Shown: piece after piece, positions 7,887 through 16,392 of the stretch
Position numbering within the stretch: the stretch's first letter is position 1
How the letters are laid out: every line of letters begins with the position of its first letter
NCBI RefSeq assembly: GCF_014199215.1
Contig: NZ_JACIJC010000003.1
Span: 310,001-374,000, forward strand
Reading direction: 5' to 3'
Source of the DNA: Sphingobium boeckii
GTDB lineage: Bacteria; Pseudomonadota; Alphaproteobacteria; Sphingomonadales; Sphingomonadaceae
DNA length: 64,000 nt
Made by a program: the position numbers and the translations under genes
Notes under the pieces: generated by a model
Told to the model about the DNA's origin: nothing
What the model saw: only the letters and a program-made list of their open reading frames with translations
The model's database searches: none

Positions 7887-10259
7887 TCAGAAACGATGGC
7901 CGAACTTGATCCCGAACATTTGCGGTTTCACCGGATAGGCCCGCGCATAGACGCCGCAATAGGCCGGCGCGCAGGAACTGTTGCGGCTGAGCTGACCGCG
8001 CTTGTCGAACGCATTCTGGATGAACAACTCCACCGTCATGTTCGAAAATGCGGTTCCTGCCGAAAAATCGAAGGTGGTGAAGGGATCGGTATAGCCCACC
8101 ACCGCCACTTCCTGATCAAGCAGAAAGCTCCGCGTGCCGCTTTGATGCAGCACGGATCCCTGCACGAAGCTTTTGCCGATGCCGGTATCGAAATTGTAGC
8201 GCGCGGTGGCGATGCCCTTGAGCCTGGGCTGGACGGGCAGCCGCGTGCCCGAAGGCGTGCACGCGATATTGCCGGAGAAATCCTCCTCGCAAAAAGGCGA
8301 GGTCGTCTTGGCATGAAGATAGGTGCCGGATGCAGACACCTCCAGCCCGTTGGAGCGCCACAATATGTCCGCCTCGACACCCTTCACTTCGGAGCCGCCG
8401 ACATTGGAGATGCTCGTGACGCCATTGTCGCCCGGCCGCGCGAGGCCAAACTGCATGTCATCCCATTTCTCATAGAAAAATGCGCCGTTGAAGCGGAGCC
8501 GTCCCCCCGCCCAGCTCGTCTTCCAGCCCACTTCGTAATTGCTGATCGTATCGGATTTATAGGGCGCATAAGCAGGATTGCGATTGACGCCACCGGGGCG
8601 GTAGCCCGTGGAATATGTGGCGTAGATCATGCGATCGTCATCCACCTTCCAGGTGAGACTGACCTTGTGGGTCTCCCCCGATTCAACGATCTTGCCATCC
8701 ACATTGATACATGGCTTGCTGGTATCCGTCGTGGGCAGGCACGCTGCGGTGATCGCGCTGTTATAGCCGGAAAAGCCGAAGAGCGTGTTGTTCACGATGA
8801 AGCCGCGAATGCCCGCGGTCAGCGTGAAGGCCGGGCTGATATCGAAGCTCGCCTCGCCGAACATCGCATAATCCCGGTCAACGCGGTCCATCGCCTTGAG
8901 ATAGAGCGAATCCCCGAAACCCGGAATCGGTGCCAGATTGGGCAGCCCCGCCCGCGGCACGGATCCCACGCCCGGCACTTCATAGGAGCCGCCGATATCA
9001 TTGGTCTGCCGCTGGAAGAACAGACCGGCGGTCATCCGGAAGCGATCGTCGCCCGGCGAGCTGACCCGCAATTCCTGCGTATGTTTGGTATATTTGTAAT
9101 CGAGCACCTGGCTCTGCGTGGGATCGAGGAAACCGCCCGCGCCATCCGGAAAATTGGTGTAATAATAGCCGGGATAATCATAGGCGACGGTATAATAAGA
9201 GTAATCCGCCTGATTATCGATCTTGCGCTCGAAATAGCCGCCCGAATAGACCAGGTCCCAATTGCCGATCTTGCCCTCGATCGTCAGCGCGGCCTGATAC
9301 CAGCGGTCCAAATTCTCGGATTTGGTGAAATCATGTACCTCAAGATCGCCCGCGCGCGGATCGTAGAGGAACGATCCCTGGCTCTTCTGGCGCTGGTAGA
9401 CGACGCTCGGCGTCGCGGTCCATTCATCGTCCAGATCGATGCGCAGCGCGGCGCGCCCGCCATAGCTATCGACCTGGTTGAAATTCTTTTCCACCAGATC
9501 CGCATTGTTCACGGTCAGGTTCGTATCATCGTCCAGATCGCCCAACGTGAAGGTGCGTTCGCCCAGCGTGTTATCGATATAGCCGCCGTCGCGCCGATAA
9601 TAGCCCACCACGCGCAACGCCGCCCGTTCGGACAAGGGGATATTCAGAAAGCCTTCGGCGCTGCCGCCAAAATCGCCTTTGCCGAATTTGTTGAGCTGAA
9701 GATCATAGCCGCCTTCGAACTTGCTCGAATCCGGCTTGTTGGTGATGATCCGCAGCGTGCCGGAAAGCGAACTCGCGCCAAACAGCGTGCCCTGCGGGCC
9801 GGACAGCGCCTCGACGCGGGCGATGTCGTAGATATGCAGATCGACCGCGCCGCCGATCGTGGTGACCGGGGTTTCATCGAGATACAGGCCCGTGGCGGGC
9901 AATGACCCTGCATCGAGTCCATCGCCGCCGCTGGAAATGCCACGAAAGAAAAGCTGCGACTGGCCGGGGCCGAAGGACTGGAAGCTGACGCTGGGGAGCA
10001 GCTTGGCATAATCGTCGAAGGACGACACCTGCTGCTGATCCAGCGTTTCCCCGCCCAGGGCCTGAATGCTGATCGGCACATCCTGCAGGCTTTCGTTGCG
10101 CCGCGTGGCGGTCACGATGATTTCGGTGCCCGCGCCGTCTTCGGCGGGGAGGCTCTGGGCGACGGCGGGCAAAGCCGCCAGGATCGCGGTCGATGCGAAA
10201 AGCGTGGCCGTCATCGCGCGGCGTGCGCTGATCCCGGCGTGCGTGTGGCGTCGTTCCAT
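7887..10259 (-). CDS. TonB-dependent outer-membrane receptor
   Basis: A 790-residue receptor. It has a signal peptide (to about residue 35, ending AVAQS), a TonB box-like EIIVTATRR (about 48-56), a plug domain (DVPISIQALGG through GPQGTLFGASSLSGTLRI), a 22-strand-type barrel and the terminal phenylalanine (FGHRF) typical of Bam substrates. Of the iron-complex-type receptor superfamily, sphingomonads use many such proteins for carbon compounds. It is convergent with marR and lies on the same strand as the sox genes. A TTAGACA-type motif about 78 bp upstream recurs in the betaine/sarcosine cluster, suggesting it imports that cluster's substrate. Confidence 0.93.
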   Translation of the reverse strand: MERRHTHAGISARRAMTATLFASTAILAALPAVAQSLPAEDGAGTEIIVTATRRNESLQDVPISIQALGGETLDQQQVSSFDDYAKLLPSVSFQSFGPGQSQLFFRGISSGGDGLDAGSLPATGLYLDETPVTTIGGAVDLHIYDIARVEALSGPQGTLFGASSLSGTLRIITNKPDSSKFEGGYDLQLNKFGKGDFGGSAEGFLNIPLSERAALRVVGYYRRDGGYIDNTLGERTFTLGDLDDDTNLTVNNADLVEKNFNQVDSYGGRAALRIDLDDEWTATPSVVYQRQKSQGSFLYDPRAGDLEVHDFTKSENLDRWYQAALTIEGKIGNWDLVYSGGYFERKIDNQADYSYYTVAYDYPGYYYTNFPDGAGGFLDPTQSQVLDYKYTKHTQELRVSSPGDDRFRMTAGLFFQRQTNDIGGSYEVPGVGSVPRAGLPNLAPIPGFGDSLYLKAMDRVDRDYAMFGEASFDISPAFTLTAGIRGFIVNNTLFGFSGYNSAITAACLPTTDTSKPCINVDGKIVESGETHKVSLTWKVDDDRMIYATYSTGYRPGGVNRNPAYAPYKSDTISNYEVGWKTSWAGGRLRFNGAFFYEKWDDMQFGLARPGDNGVTSISNVGGSEVKGVEADILWRSNGLEVSASGTYLHAKTTSPFCEEDFSGNIACTPSGTRLPVQPRLKGIATARYNFDTGIGKSFVQGSVLHQSGTRSFLLDQEVAVVGYTDPFTTFDFSAGTAFSNMTVELFIQNAFDKRGQLSRNSSCAPAYCGVYARAYPVKPQMFGIKFGHRF

Positions 10260-10336
10260 AGTTCAAGCCCCCTTTCGGCTGATGGAAGAGCCGTCCGGAG
10301 TTTCCCCCCGTGACGTTCGATGAAGCTCACCTTTTG

Positions 10337-10352
10337 TTAGACACTTGTCAAG
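10337..10352. promoter_or_regulatory. Candidate TetR operator upstream of the receptor
   Basis: TTAGACA-CT-TGTCAAG is a near-palindrome (half-sites TTAGACA and CTTGACA) in the 128-bp gap between the receptor start and the soxG stop. A closely related motif occurs at 16304-16319 between the Rieske oxygenase and FAD oxidoreductase genes. Shared use by the BetI-like regulator at 19520 is inferred from the repetition and position. Confidence 0.45.
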
Positions 10353-10387
10353 CGCGTCCGCTCAAGCCATTTGCAAGCCAAGGCTTT

Positions 10388-10711
10388 TCAAGCCGCAGCC
10401 TCGATCTTTGCCTTTTCCACGAGCCAGCACCAGAGGTAATCCGCGCTGAACCGCTCGACCTGGATCCGCGCGTCCTCACCCGCCATCCGTCGCCATGCGA
10501 TCTCCACGCGGAGCGCCGCGAGCCTGGTGAACAGACGGCCCGCATCGCTGCCCGCAATCCCGCTTATCCCGAGTAGATCGAGCGTGCCTGCGCCCGTGAC
10601 GTGGATGCACACATGCCCGCAATCCGCGCCGGACGGCCCGGCGCTCATGGCAATTGCACCCGCCTCCAGCGTTCGTCCCTCGAGCGGTGGACGAGCGACA
10701 AGTTCAGCCAT
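10388..10711 (-). CDS. soxG: Sarcosine oxidase, gamma subunit
   Basis: A 107-residue protein in the gamma position of a four-gene heterotetrameric sarcosine oxidase operon. Gamma subunits are small and poorly conserved. The GLG-like core (ISGIAGSDAGRLFTRLAAL) and C-terminal WRRMAGEDARIQVERFSADYL fit the family, but it is at the short end and the call depends on context. I use ATG 10711, which overlaps the soxA stop by 8 bp; an earlier frame to 10735 exists. The gene order here is B-D-A-G. Confidence 0.7.
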   Translation of the reverse strand: MAELVARPPLEGRTLEAGAIAMSAGPSGADCGHVCIHVTGAGTLDLLGISGIAGSDAGRLFTRLAALRVEIAWRRMAGEDARIQVERFSADYLWCWLVEKAKIEAAA

Positions 10712-13523
10712 TGAGCCGCTCTCCCCTGGGATCATAAACGCCGGGATCGGCCACGGTGGCGGGCCAGCTTCGCCCTTCGGACCATGCGGTGACCACGCTC
10801 CCCATCAGCGCCCGGCCACCGTCCAGCAAGGCCAGCGAAAGACCGCGCTCCAGCATCGGACTGAACCCGCTGCTGGTGACGATCCCGCGGCTGGGATGCG
10901 GATCGCCGCCGATGATATGCGCGCCGATCGGCAGCACCACCGCGGGGTCCACCGGCTGGAGGCCCACCAGTTGCGCCCTACCCGGCGCGGATGCGGATGG
11001 ATGGAGCAGCGAGCGCTTGCCCAGAAAATCGCCCGCCTTGCGCGCAATGCCCTTGCCCCAGCCAATATCGGCAGGCTGGGTGCGGCTGTCCGTATCCGAT
11101 CCGATGTGGATATAGCCCTTCTCCAGCCGCAGCAGATCGAGCGCCTCCAGCCCGAACGGGATGATACCCTCCGCCGCGCCGCAGGTCATCAGATGCGTGG
11201 CCAGGCTTTCGGCATAATCCGCGGCTACCGCAATCTCGAAGCTCAATTCCCCGGTGAAGCTCACCCGCTGGATGCGCGCCACGACTCCCGCGATCCGGCC
11301 GCTGCGAATCTGGTTATGCGGAAAGGCTTCGCGTGACAGATCCACATCGCAATCGGCGTTTTCCAGCACAATGCGCGCGCGCGGCCCCGCCACGGTCAAC
11401 ACCGCCCAGCGCGCGGTCTGCTCCGCGATGCTGAGAGCGAGCGGCCATTCGCATTGATGCCATTCATCCAGCCAGCGATAGACGCGTTCGGCATGGCTGG
11501 TGCTCGCGGTCATCAGGAAATGATCCTCGCCCAGCCGCGCGATCACGCCATCGTCCATCAGCGTGCCGAGTTCATTGCACAGCAGATTGTAGCGCACTGC
11601 GCCCAGCTTGATCGTGCTGGGGGATCCGACCGACATCAGATCGAGGAAACGGCCGGCATCGCGCCCCCTGATCTCGATCGACCCCAGCGAAGAGCTGTCG
11701 AACAACCCGACCCGGCCGCGCACCGCCAGCGCCTCTCGATGCGCTGCCTCGGCCATCGTCTCGTCCCCCTCGGGATAATGCGAGGGCCGCAGCCAGCCAT
11801 AATCCTCGAACACCGCATTCTGCGCCACATGCCAGTGATGCGCGGGCAGATGTTTCCAGGGATGAAAGAACGGGCCGAGCAGCCGGTCCGCCGCCACAGC
11901 GCCAAAGGCGACCGGCGCGAAGGGCGGGCGGAATTTCGTGGTGCCCAGCGCCCCCGGCGCGAGCCCCTGCAAGGCCGCCAGCACGGCCACGCCGTTAACC
12001 GCGCCGAGCTTGCCCTGATCGGTGCCCATGCCCCACACGGTGTAGCGTTTCACATGCTCCACGGACCGGTAATTCTCGTCCGTCGCCTGACGGAGATCGT
12101 CCACCGTCACATCGGTCTGCATGTCCACGAACGCTTTCGCGCCCGGCGGCGGCAGATGCAGCGGCGCGCGGACGGCCGCGGCGATTTCCGGCACCTCCCG
12201 GTCTTCGCCAGTCGCCGCCCAATGCCCCGCAGCCGCGCCATCCGCGATGCAATCCGCATGATCGAAGATGCCCCGCGCCGCGCCGCAGGATCGTGCGTTC
12301 TGCACAGAGCGATCCGGCACGAACGCGCCGATCCGGTCTTCGAACCGCAAGGTGCCGCCCGATTGCGTGAAAAGCTGCACCGCCGGGCTCCAGCCGCCGG
12401 ACATGCCGATCAGATCGCAGACGATGCGGATGCGCTGGCCCGTGGCCTGATCGATCAGTTCCGCGCCGGAGACCACCTTGCGCCCGATCGCGCGCGTCAC
12501 GCTGTGGTTCGGATAAATGGCGATTCCCAGTGCATCGGCCGCCGCGGCGATCGGGCCGGGCTCCGGACGCGCATCGACGATGCCGACCACATCGAGCCCC
12601 GCGCGCCGGGCGGCGATGGCCACGTCATAACCTTGATCATCCACCACCGCGAACAGCGGTCTCCGCCCCGCCGCTACGCCATGCCGCTCCAGATAGTGAA
12701 GGATCGAACCGGCCAGCATCACACCGGGCCGGTCATTGCAGCCAAACAGCAAAGGCCGTTCGAACGCCCCGCCGGCGATTAACACGCGTTTTGCCCGGAT
12801 CTTCCAAAAACGCTGGCGCACCACCGGGCCATCGATCTCTTCAACAGCGGTGACCAGATTGTGATCATGATAGCCGCTCGCCGTCGTCCGGGTGAGAATG
12901 CGCAGATTGGGCAGCGGCTCCATCGCCACATGGTCGTCTGCCTCCACCAGCGTGACCTGAACGCCCCCCCCCGCGGCGGCGCGCGCCGCCGCCATGCCCG
13001 CTGGACCACCGCCAATCACCAGCACGTCGCACGCATGGCTGCGCGCTGCATATCGATCGGGATCGGGCAAGGTGGGCGCGCGGCCCAGCCCCGCCAGTCT
13101 GCGGATGATCGGTTCGAACAGATGCCAGCTCGGCCAGATAAAGGTCTTGTAATAGAATCCCGCAGACAGCAGTCGCGAAAAGCGGTCGTTCAGTCCGCCC
13201 AGATCGAAACCGACCGAGGGCCAGCAATTGACGCTCGACGCCGCAAGCCCTTCGCGCAAAGGCACCCGCGTCGCAACCGCATTGGGCACCGTGTGCGCGC
13301 CCGTGCCCAATTGGACCAGTGCGTTGGTCTCGGCAAAGCCGCTGCCGATGATCCCGCGAGGCCGGTGATATTTGAAGCTCCGCCCGACCACGACCACGCC
13401 ATTGGCGATTAGCGCGGCCGCCAGCGTGTCACCCGCCCGCCCGCGATAATCGCTGCCGTTGAAGCGGAAGCCGATTTCAGCGGCGGCGGCGCGCGGATGG
13501 TCTTTCAGCCGAAAACCGCTCAC
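10704..13523 (-). CDS. soxA: Sarcosine oxidase, alpha subunit
   Basis: A 939-residue subunit of heterotetrameric sarcosine oxidase, which demethylates sarcosine to glycine and passes the methyl group to tetrahydrofolate. The N-terminal region has the 2Fe-2S-like fold (AGDTLAAALIANGV, RSFKYHRPRG). A dinucleotide-binding domain follows at about 165-195 (VLVIGGGPAGMAAARAA), and the C-terminal 380 residues are a GcvT-like aminomethyltransferase domain (HPWKHLPAHHWHVAQNAVFE, LFDSSSLGSIEIRG). I start at GTG 13523, which forms a GTGA overlap with the soxD stop; the frame open to 13613 would bury soxD. Length matches the family. Confidence 0.93.
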   Translation of the reverse strand: MSGFRLKDHPRAAAAEIGFRFNGSDYRGRAGDTLAAALIANGVVVVGRSFKYHRPRGIIGSGFAETNALVQLGTGAHTVPNAVATRVPLREGLAASSVNCWPSVGFDLGGLNDRFSRLLSAGFYYKTFIWPSWHLFEPIIRRLAGLGRAPTLPDPDRYAARSHACDVLVIGGGPAGMAAARAAAGGGVQVTLVEADDHVAMEPLPNLRILTRTTASGYHDHNLVTAVEEIDGPVVRQRFWKIRAKRVLIAGGAFERPLLFGCNDRPGVMLAGSILHYLERHGVAAGRRPLFAVVDDQGYDVAIAARRAGLDVVGIVDARPEPGPIAAAADALGIAIYPNHSVTRAIGRKVVSGAELIDQATGQRIRIVCDLIGMSGGWSPAVQLFTQSGGTLRFEDRIGAFVPDRSVQNARSCGAARGIFDHADCIADGAAAGHWAATGEDREVPEIAAAVRAPLHLPPPGAKAFVDMQTDVTVDDLRQATDENYRSVEHVKRYTVWGMGTDQGKLGAVNGVAVLAALQGLAPGALGTTKFRPPFAPVAFGAVAADRLLGPFFHPWKHLPAHHWHVAQNAVFEDYGWLRPSHYPEGDETMAEAAHREALAVRGRVGLFDSSSLGSIEIRGRDAGRFLDLMSVGSPSTIKLGAVRYNLLCNELGTLMDDGVIARLGEDHFLMTASTSHAERVYRWLDEWHQCEWPLALSIAEQTARWAVLTVAGPRARIVLENADCDVDLSREAFPHNQIRSGRIAGVVARIQRVSFTGELSFEIAVAADYAESLATHLMTCGAAEGIIPFGLEALDLLRLEKGYIHIGSDTDSRTQPADIGWGKGIARKAGDFLGKRSLLHPSASAPGRAQLVGLQPVDPAVVLPIGAHIIGGDPHPSRGIVTSSGFSPMLERGLSLALLDGGRALMGSVVTAWSEGRSWPATVADPGVYDPRGERLNG

Positions 13524-13798
13524 GCAGGAAAATCCGGTTTGGCGTCGATCGGGTATGTCAGCGCGATCGCATGGTCCGCAGTGCTGCGAATGGCATGGAA
13601 CCAGCGCCGGCATCCAAAGGCGTGCAGCCAGCGCTCCCTTAAATGTCCCTTCGGATTATCGTGGAAAAACAGATAGGCCGCCCAATCCGCATCGCCGACG
13701 GCCTCGGGCGGCACAGGACGATCCACATGGCCTTCGCCACCGTTCACGAACTCGGTTTCGTCGCGCGGACCACAATAAGGGCATGGGACGCTCAGCAT
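13520..13798 (-). CDS. soxD: Sarcosine oxidase, delta subunit (zinc-binding)
   Basis: A 92-residue subunit with the delta signature: N-terminal CPYCGPRDETEF (Cys6, Cys9) and a C-terminal HAFGCRRWFHAIR whose Cys and His complete the structural zinc site. WAAYLFFHDNPKG is also family-typical. ATG 13798 lies one base beyond the soxB stop, and the gene ends in a GTGA overlap with soxA, so translation of B, D and A is coupled. Confidence 0.93.
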   Translation of the reverse strand: MLSVPCPYCGPRDETEFVNGGEGHVDRPVPPEAVGDADWAAYLFFHDNPKGHLRERWLHAFGCRRWFHAIRSTADHAIALTYPIDAKPDFPA

Positions 13799-13799
13799 A

Positions 13800-15059
13800 T
13801 CAATGCTCGATCCCCGCGGCGGCGGCTTCATCCACCAGCGCGAGATCGCGGAAACGATCGAGAGAAAATGCGGTGATCAGCGGATGCGGCGTGCCGGTGG
13901 CGATGGTGTGGGCAAAGGTTTCTCCGCCCGCCGGGATCGCCTTGAACCCGCCGCCGCCCCAGCCGCAATTGAGATAAAGGCCGGGCACGGGGCTGAGCCC
14001 CAACACCGGCGAACTGTCATGCGCATAATCGACGATGCCCGCCCATTGCCGCAGCATCTTCACCCGGCTGAACGACGGAATGAATTCGACCAAAGCGGCG
14101 GAGACCGCCTCGGCGGTCGGGATATTGCCACGCTGGGCGTAAGAGGCATAGGCATCGGCATTGCCGCCGATCACCAGCCCGCCCTTGTCCGACTGGCTGA
14201 CATAGACGCCGAGCAGCGCCGAAGACGCCACCACATCGAGCACGGGCTTCAAGGGTTCGGACACGAAAGCCTGCAGCGCATAGCTTCTGAGCGGCAGGCG
14301 GAACCCCGCCATATCCGCCAGCATCGTCGAATGCCCCGCCACCGCGACACCGAGTTTGCCGCAGCCGATCGCGCCCCGCGTCGTCTGCACGCCGGTCACC
14401 GCGCCGGATGCCGGATCGCGATCGATCCCGGTCACACCGCAATTCTGGATGATATCCACACCCACCCGGTCCGCCGCGCGCGCATAGCCCCATACCACCG
14501 CATCATGCCGCACCGTGCCCGCGCGCCGCTGCAGCATCCCGCCCAGGATCGGATAGCGCGCCTCGGGTCCGAAATTCATGATCGGGCAGAGTTTGCGCGC
14601 CTGATCCGGCGTCACCATCTCCATATCGATGCCATTCAGCGCCATGCCATTGACCAGCCGGCGCTGGAAATCCACCTCGCCGCGGCTGTGCGCCACAGTC
14701 AGCATCCCGCGCTGGCTGAACATGATGTTGAAATTCAGCTCGCGGCTCAATTTCTCGTAAAGCGATACCGAGTGATTGAAGAAGGCCGCACTCTGCGGAT
14801 AATAATAATCCGAGCGGACGATCGTCGTGTTGCGCCCCGTATTGCCGCCGCCGATCCAGCCTTTTTCCAATACGGCAACATTGGTCATCCCGTGCGTCTT
14901 TGCCAGATGATAGGCAGTCGCCAGCCCATGCCCGCCGCCGCCCACGATTACGGCATCATAATGCGCCCTGGGTTCGGGCGAGCGCCAGGCCTGGTCCCAA
15001 TTGCGGTTTCCGCCCAGCGCGCCGCGCAGCAGGGCGAGCGCCGAATAATTGCGGCTCAT
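13800..15059 (-). CDS. soxB: Sarcosine oxidase, beta subunit
   Basis: A 419-residue D-amino-acid-oxidase-like flavoprotein that oxidises the N-methyl group. The FAD-binding Rossmann motif is VIVGGGGHGLATAYHL near residue 37, followed by GWIGGGNTGRNTTIVRSDYY, a highly conserved SoxB stretch, and CGWGGGGFKAIPAGGE near the C-terminus. The start is ATG 15059 (MSRNYSALALLRGALGG); the frame upstream to 15140 runs through a palindromic repeat and is not coding. It lies downstream of the Rieske oxygenase on the same strand. Confidence 0.94.
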   Translation of the reverse strand: MSRNYSALALLRGALGGNRNWDQAWRSPEPRAHYDAVIVGGGGHGLATAYHLAKTHGMTNVAVLEKGWIGGGNTGRNTTIVRSDYYYPQSAAFFNHSVSLYEKLSRELNFNIMFSQRGMLTVAHSRGEVDFQRRLVNGMALNGIDMEMVTPDQARKLCPIMNFGPEARYPILGGMLQRRAGTVRHDAVVWGYARAADRVGVDIIQNCGVTGIDRDPASGAVTGVQTTRGAIGCGKLGVAVAGHSTMLADMAGFRLPLRSYALQAFVSEPLKPVLDVVASSALLGVYVSQSDKGGLVIGGNADAYASYAQRGNIPTAEAVSAALVEFIPSFSRVKMLRQWAGIVDYAHDSSPVLGLSPVPGLYLNCGWGGGGFKAIPAGGETFAHTIATGTPHPLITAFSLDRFRDLALVDEAAAAGIEH

Positions 15060-15070
15060 ATGACCATCAT

Positions 15071-15144
15071 CCGTTCGTCCCGAGCGCAGTCGAGGGACGT
15101 GGTGCAGGTGACAGAGGTGTCTCGACTGCGCTCGACACAAACGG
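15071..15144. repeat. Palindromic repeat family 1, copy between Rieske gene and soxB
   Basis: A 74-bp imperfect palindrome with ends CCGTTCGTCCCGAGCG and CGCTCGACACAAACGG. It matches copies at 40785, 43716 and 45153. It fills most of the 105-bp gap between two co-directional genes and could form an mRNA hairpin there. Confidence 0.9.
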
Positions 15145-15164
15145 GATTATTACTGCATTGCCGC

Positions 15165-16289
15165 TCATATCTGGCGATCGGCGACGTAACGGCGGATATC
15201 GAGGCTATAATCCTCCATCGGCGAATAATAGCCATAATCATGCACCCGCGCGGCCATCCCGCGCTGGACCCGCTCACACACCGCCCAATCCTGCCGATTG
15301 ACCAGATCCCAGAAATCCACGGCGTCCGCATGATCGAAGCCGGGCTTCGCCATCTCATCCTTGTGAAACAGGAAGCGGCATTCCACCCGCGTGCGATCGA
15401 CCGCTTCGGGCCAAAGCAGGAAGGCGGCTGCGTGATCGCTCGATACGCTGAGCATCAGATTGGGATAAATCAATTCGCCCTTGTGGCGGACCTTCTCCTC
15501 TTCGGAGAGGCCAGGAAACGCGTTCCGGCTGGTGGTGCCGGTCATCGTATAGGTGGTGGCGCCCTCGCGATGGGGGATGCCTTGCTCCCAATCGAGATGG
15601 ATGCCCCCATCCTTGCGAAACTCCGGCACGATCTCGCACAATTCGGGATGCACCGGGCCGCAATGATAGCATTCATTGTAATTTTCGAGGATCAGCTTCC
15701 AATTGGCCTGGACCTCATAGTGGATCACATGCGCCACGCGCAGATCCGCAAGCGGATAGTTGCCCAGCCTGCGCGGTGCCTCCCCCAGCACGCCCGCGAA
15801 ACCCGGTGCGTTTTCGAGCGTGAGGCTGAGAAAGACGAACCCGCCCCATTCGCGCACGCCCACGGGATACAGGCTGAAATCCTTCTTGTCGAAATCCGCT
15901 TCAGTCGCGAGATTCGGCGCGGCCAGCAGCGTGCCGTCCAGGCCGTAAGCCCAACCATGATAGGGGCATCGGATCACCCCGCCGATCACCCCCCCGTGAA
16001 GCTCCAAACCCCATTTCGCATCATTGGTGGAATCGCAAATGCGCGCGCCGCGGTGGCGGCAAACATTGTAATGCGCGCGCAACTCCCCCGCTTTGGTCCG
16101 CACGAGCAGGATATTCTCACCCGCCACATCCAGCACCAGATGATCGCCGGGTTCCACCACATCCTCGGCGCGCCCAACGCAAAGCCATTCGCGGGTGAGG
16201 ATCGTGTCCTTGTCCGATTGCCAGGCCTCCGCAGTCAGATACGCACTGCTGGGCAGCGATCTTTGCATGGCTCCGGCGATCTCGGTCAT
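15165..16289 (-). CDS. Rieske non-haem iron oxygenase, probable quaternary-amine demethylase
   Basis: A 374-residue oxygenase alpha subunit. The Rieske centre ligands are Cys77-x-His79 and Cys108-x2-His111 (CRHRG and CPYHGW). The mononuclear iron site includes His209 and His214 in ENYNECYHCGPVHPE. Glu206 occupies the bridging position, as in quaternary-amine oxygenases such as carnitine and glycine-betaine types, rather than the Asp of aromatic dioxygenases. With sarcosine oxidase downstream, N-demethylation of glycine betaine, proline betaine or a similar compound is the best guess. No matching ferredoxin reductase is in the window. The start ATG 16289 has AGAGG upstream. Confidence 0.88.
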   Translation of the reverse strand: MTEIAGAMQRSLPSSAYLTAEAWQSDKDTILTREWLCVGRAEDVVEPGDHLVLDVAGENILLVRTKAGELRAHYNVCRHRGARICDSTNDAKWGLELHGGVIGGVIRCPYHGWAYGLDGTLLAAPNLATEADFDKKDFSLYPVGVREWGGFVFLSLTLENAPGFAGVLGEAPRRLGNYPLADLRVAHVIHYEVQANWKLILENYNECYHCGPVHPELCEIVPEFRKDGGIHLDWEQGIPHREGATTYTMTGTTSRNAFPGLSEEEKVRHKGELIYPNLMLSVSSDHAAAFLLWPEAVDRTRVECRFLFHKDEMAKPGFDHADAVDFWDLVNRQDWAVCERVQRGMAARVHDYGYYSPMEDYSLDIRRYVADRQI

Positions 16290-16303
16290 TGGCCACCTCT
16301 TTA

Positions 16304-16319
16304 TTAGACAGTTGCCTCA
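16304..16319. promoter_or_regulatory. Candidate TetR operator in divergent promoter region
   Basis: TTAGACA-GT-TGCCTCA, related to the site at 10337-10352 through the shared TTAGACA half and central TTG, lies 15 bp upstream of the Rieske gene start in the 103-bp gap between divergent gene sets. The second half-site is degenerate. Control by the BetI-like regulator at 19520 is inferred. Confidence 0.42.
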
Positions 16320-16392
16320 TAACTTGATTCGTGTCACTCGTGAAGCGCAAACATCATCGGCGCACAGATGCCGCGAGGGAAGGGCAGGCGAT

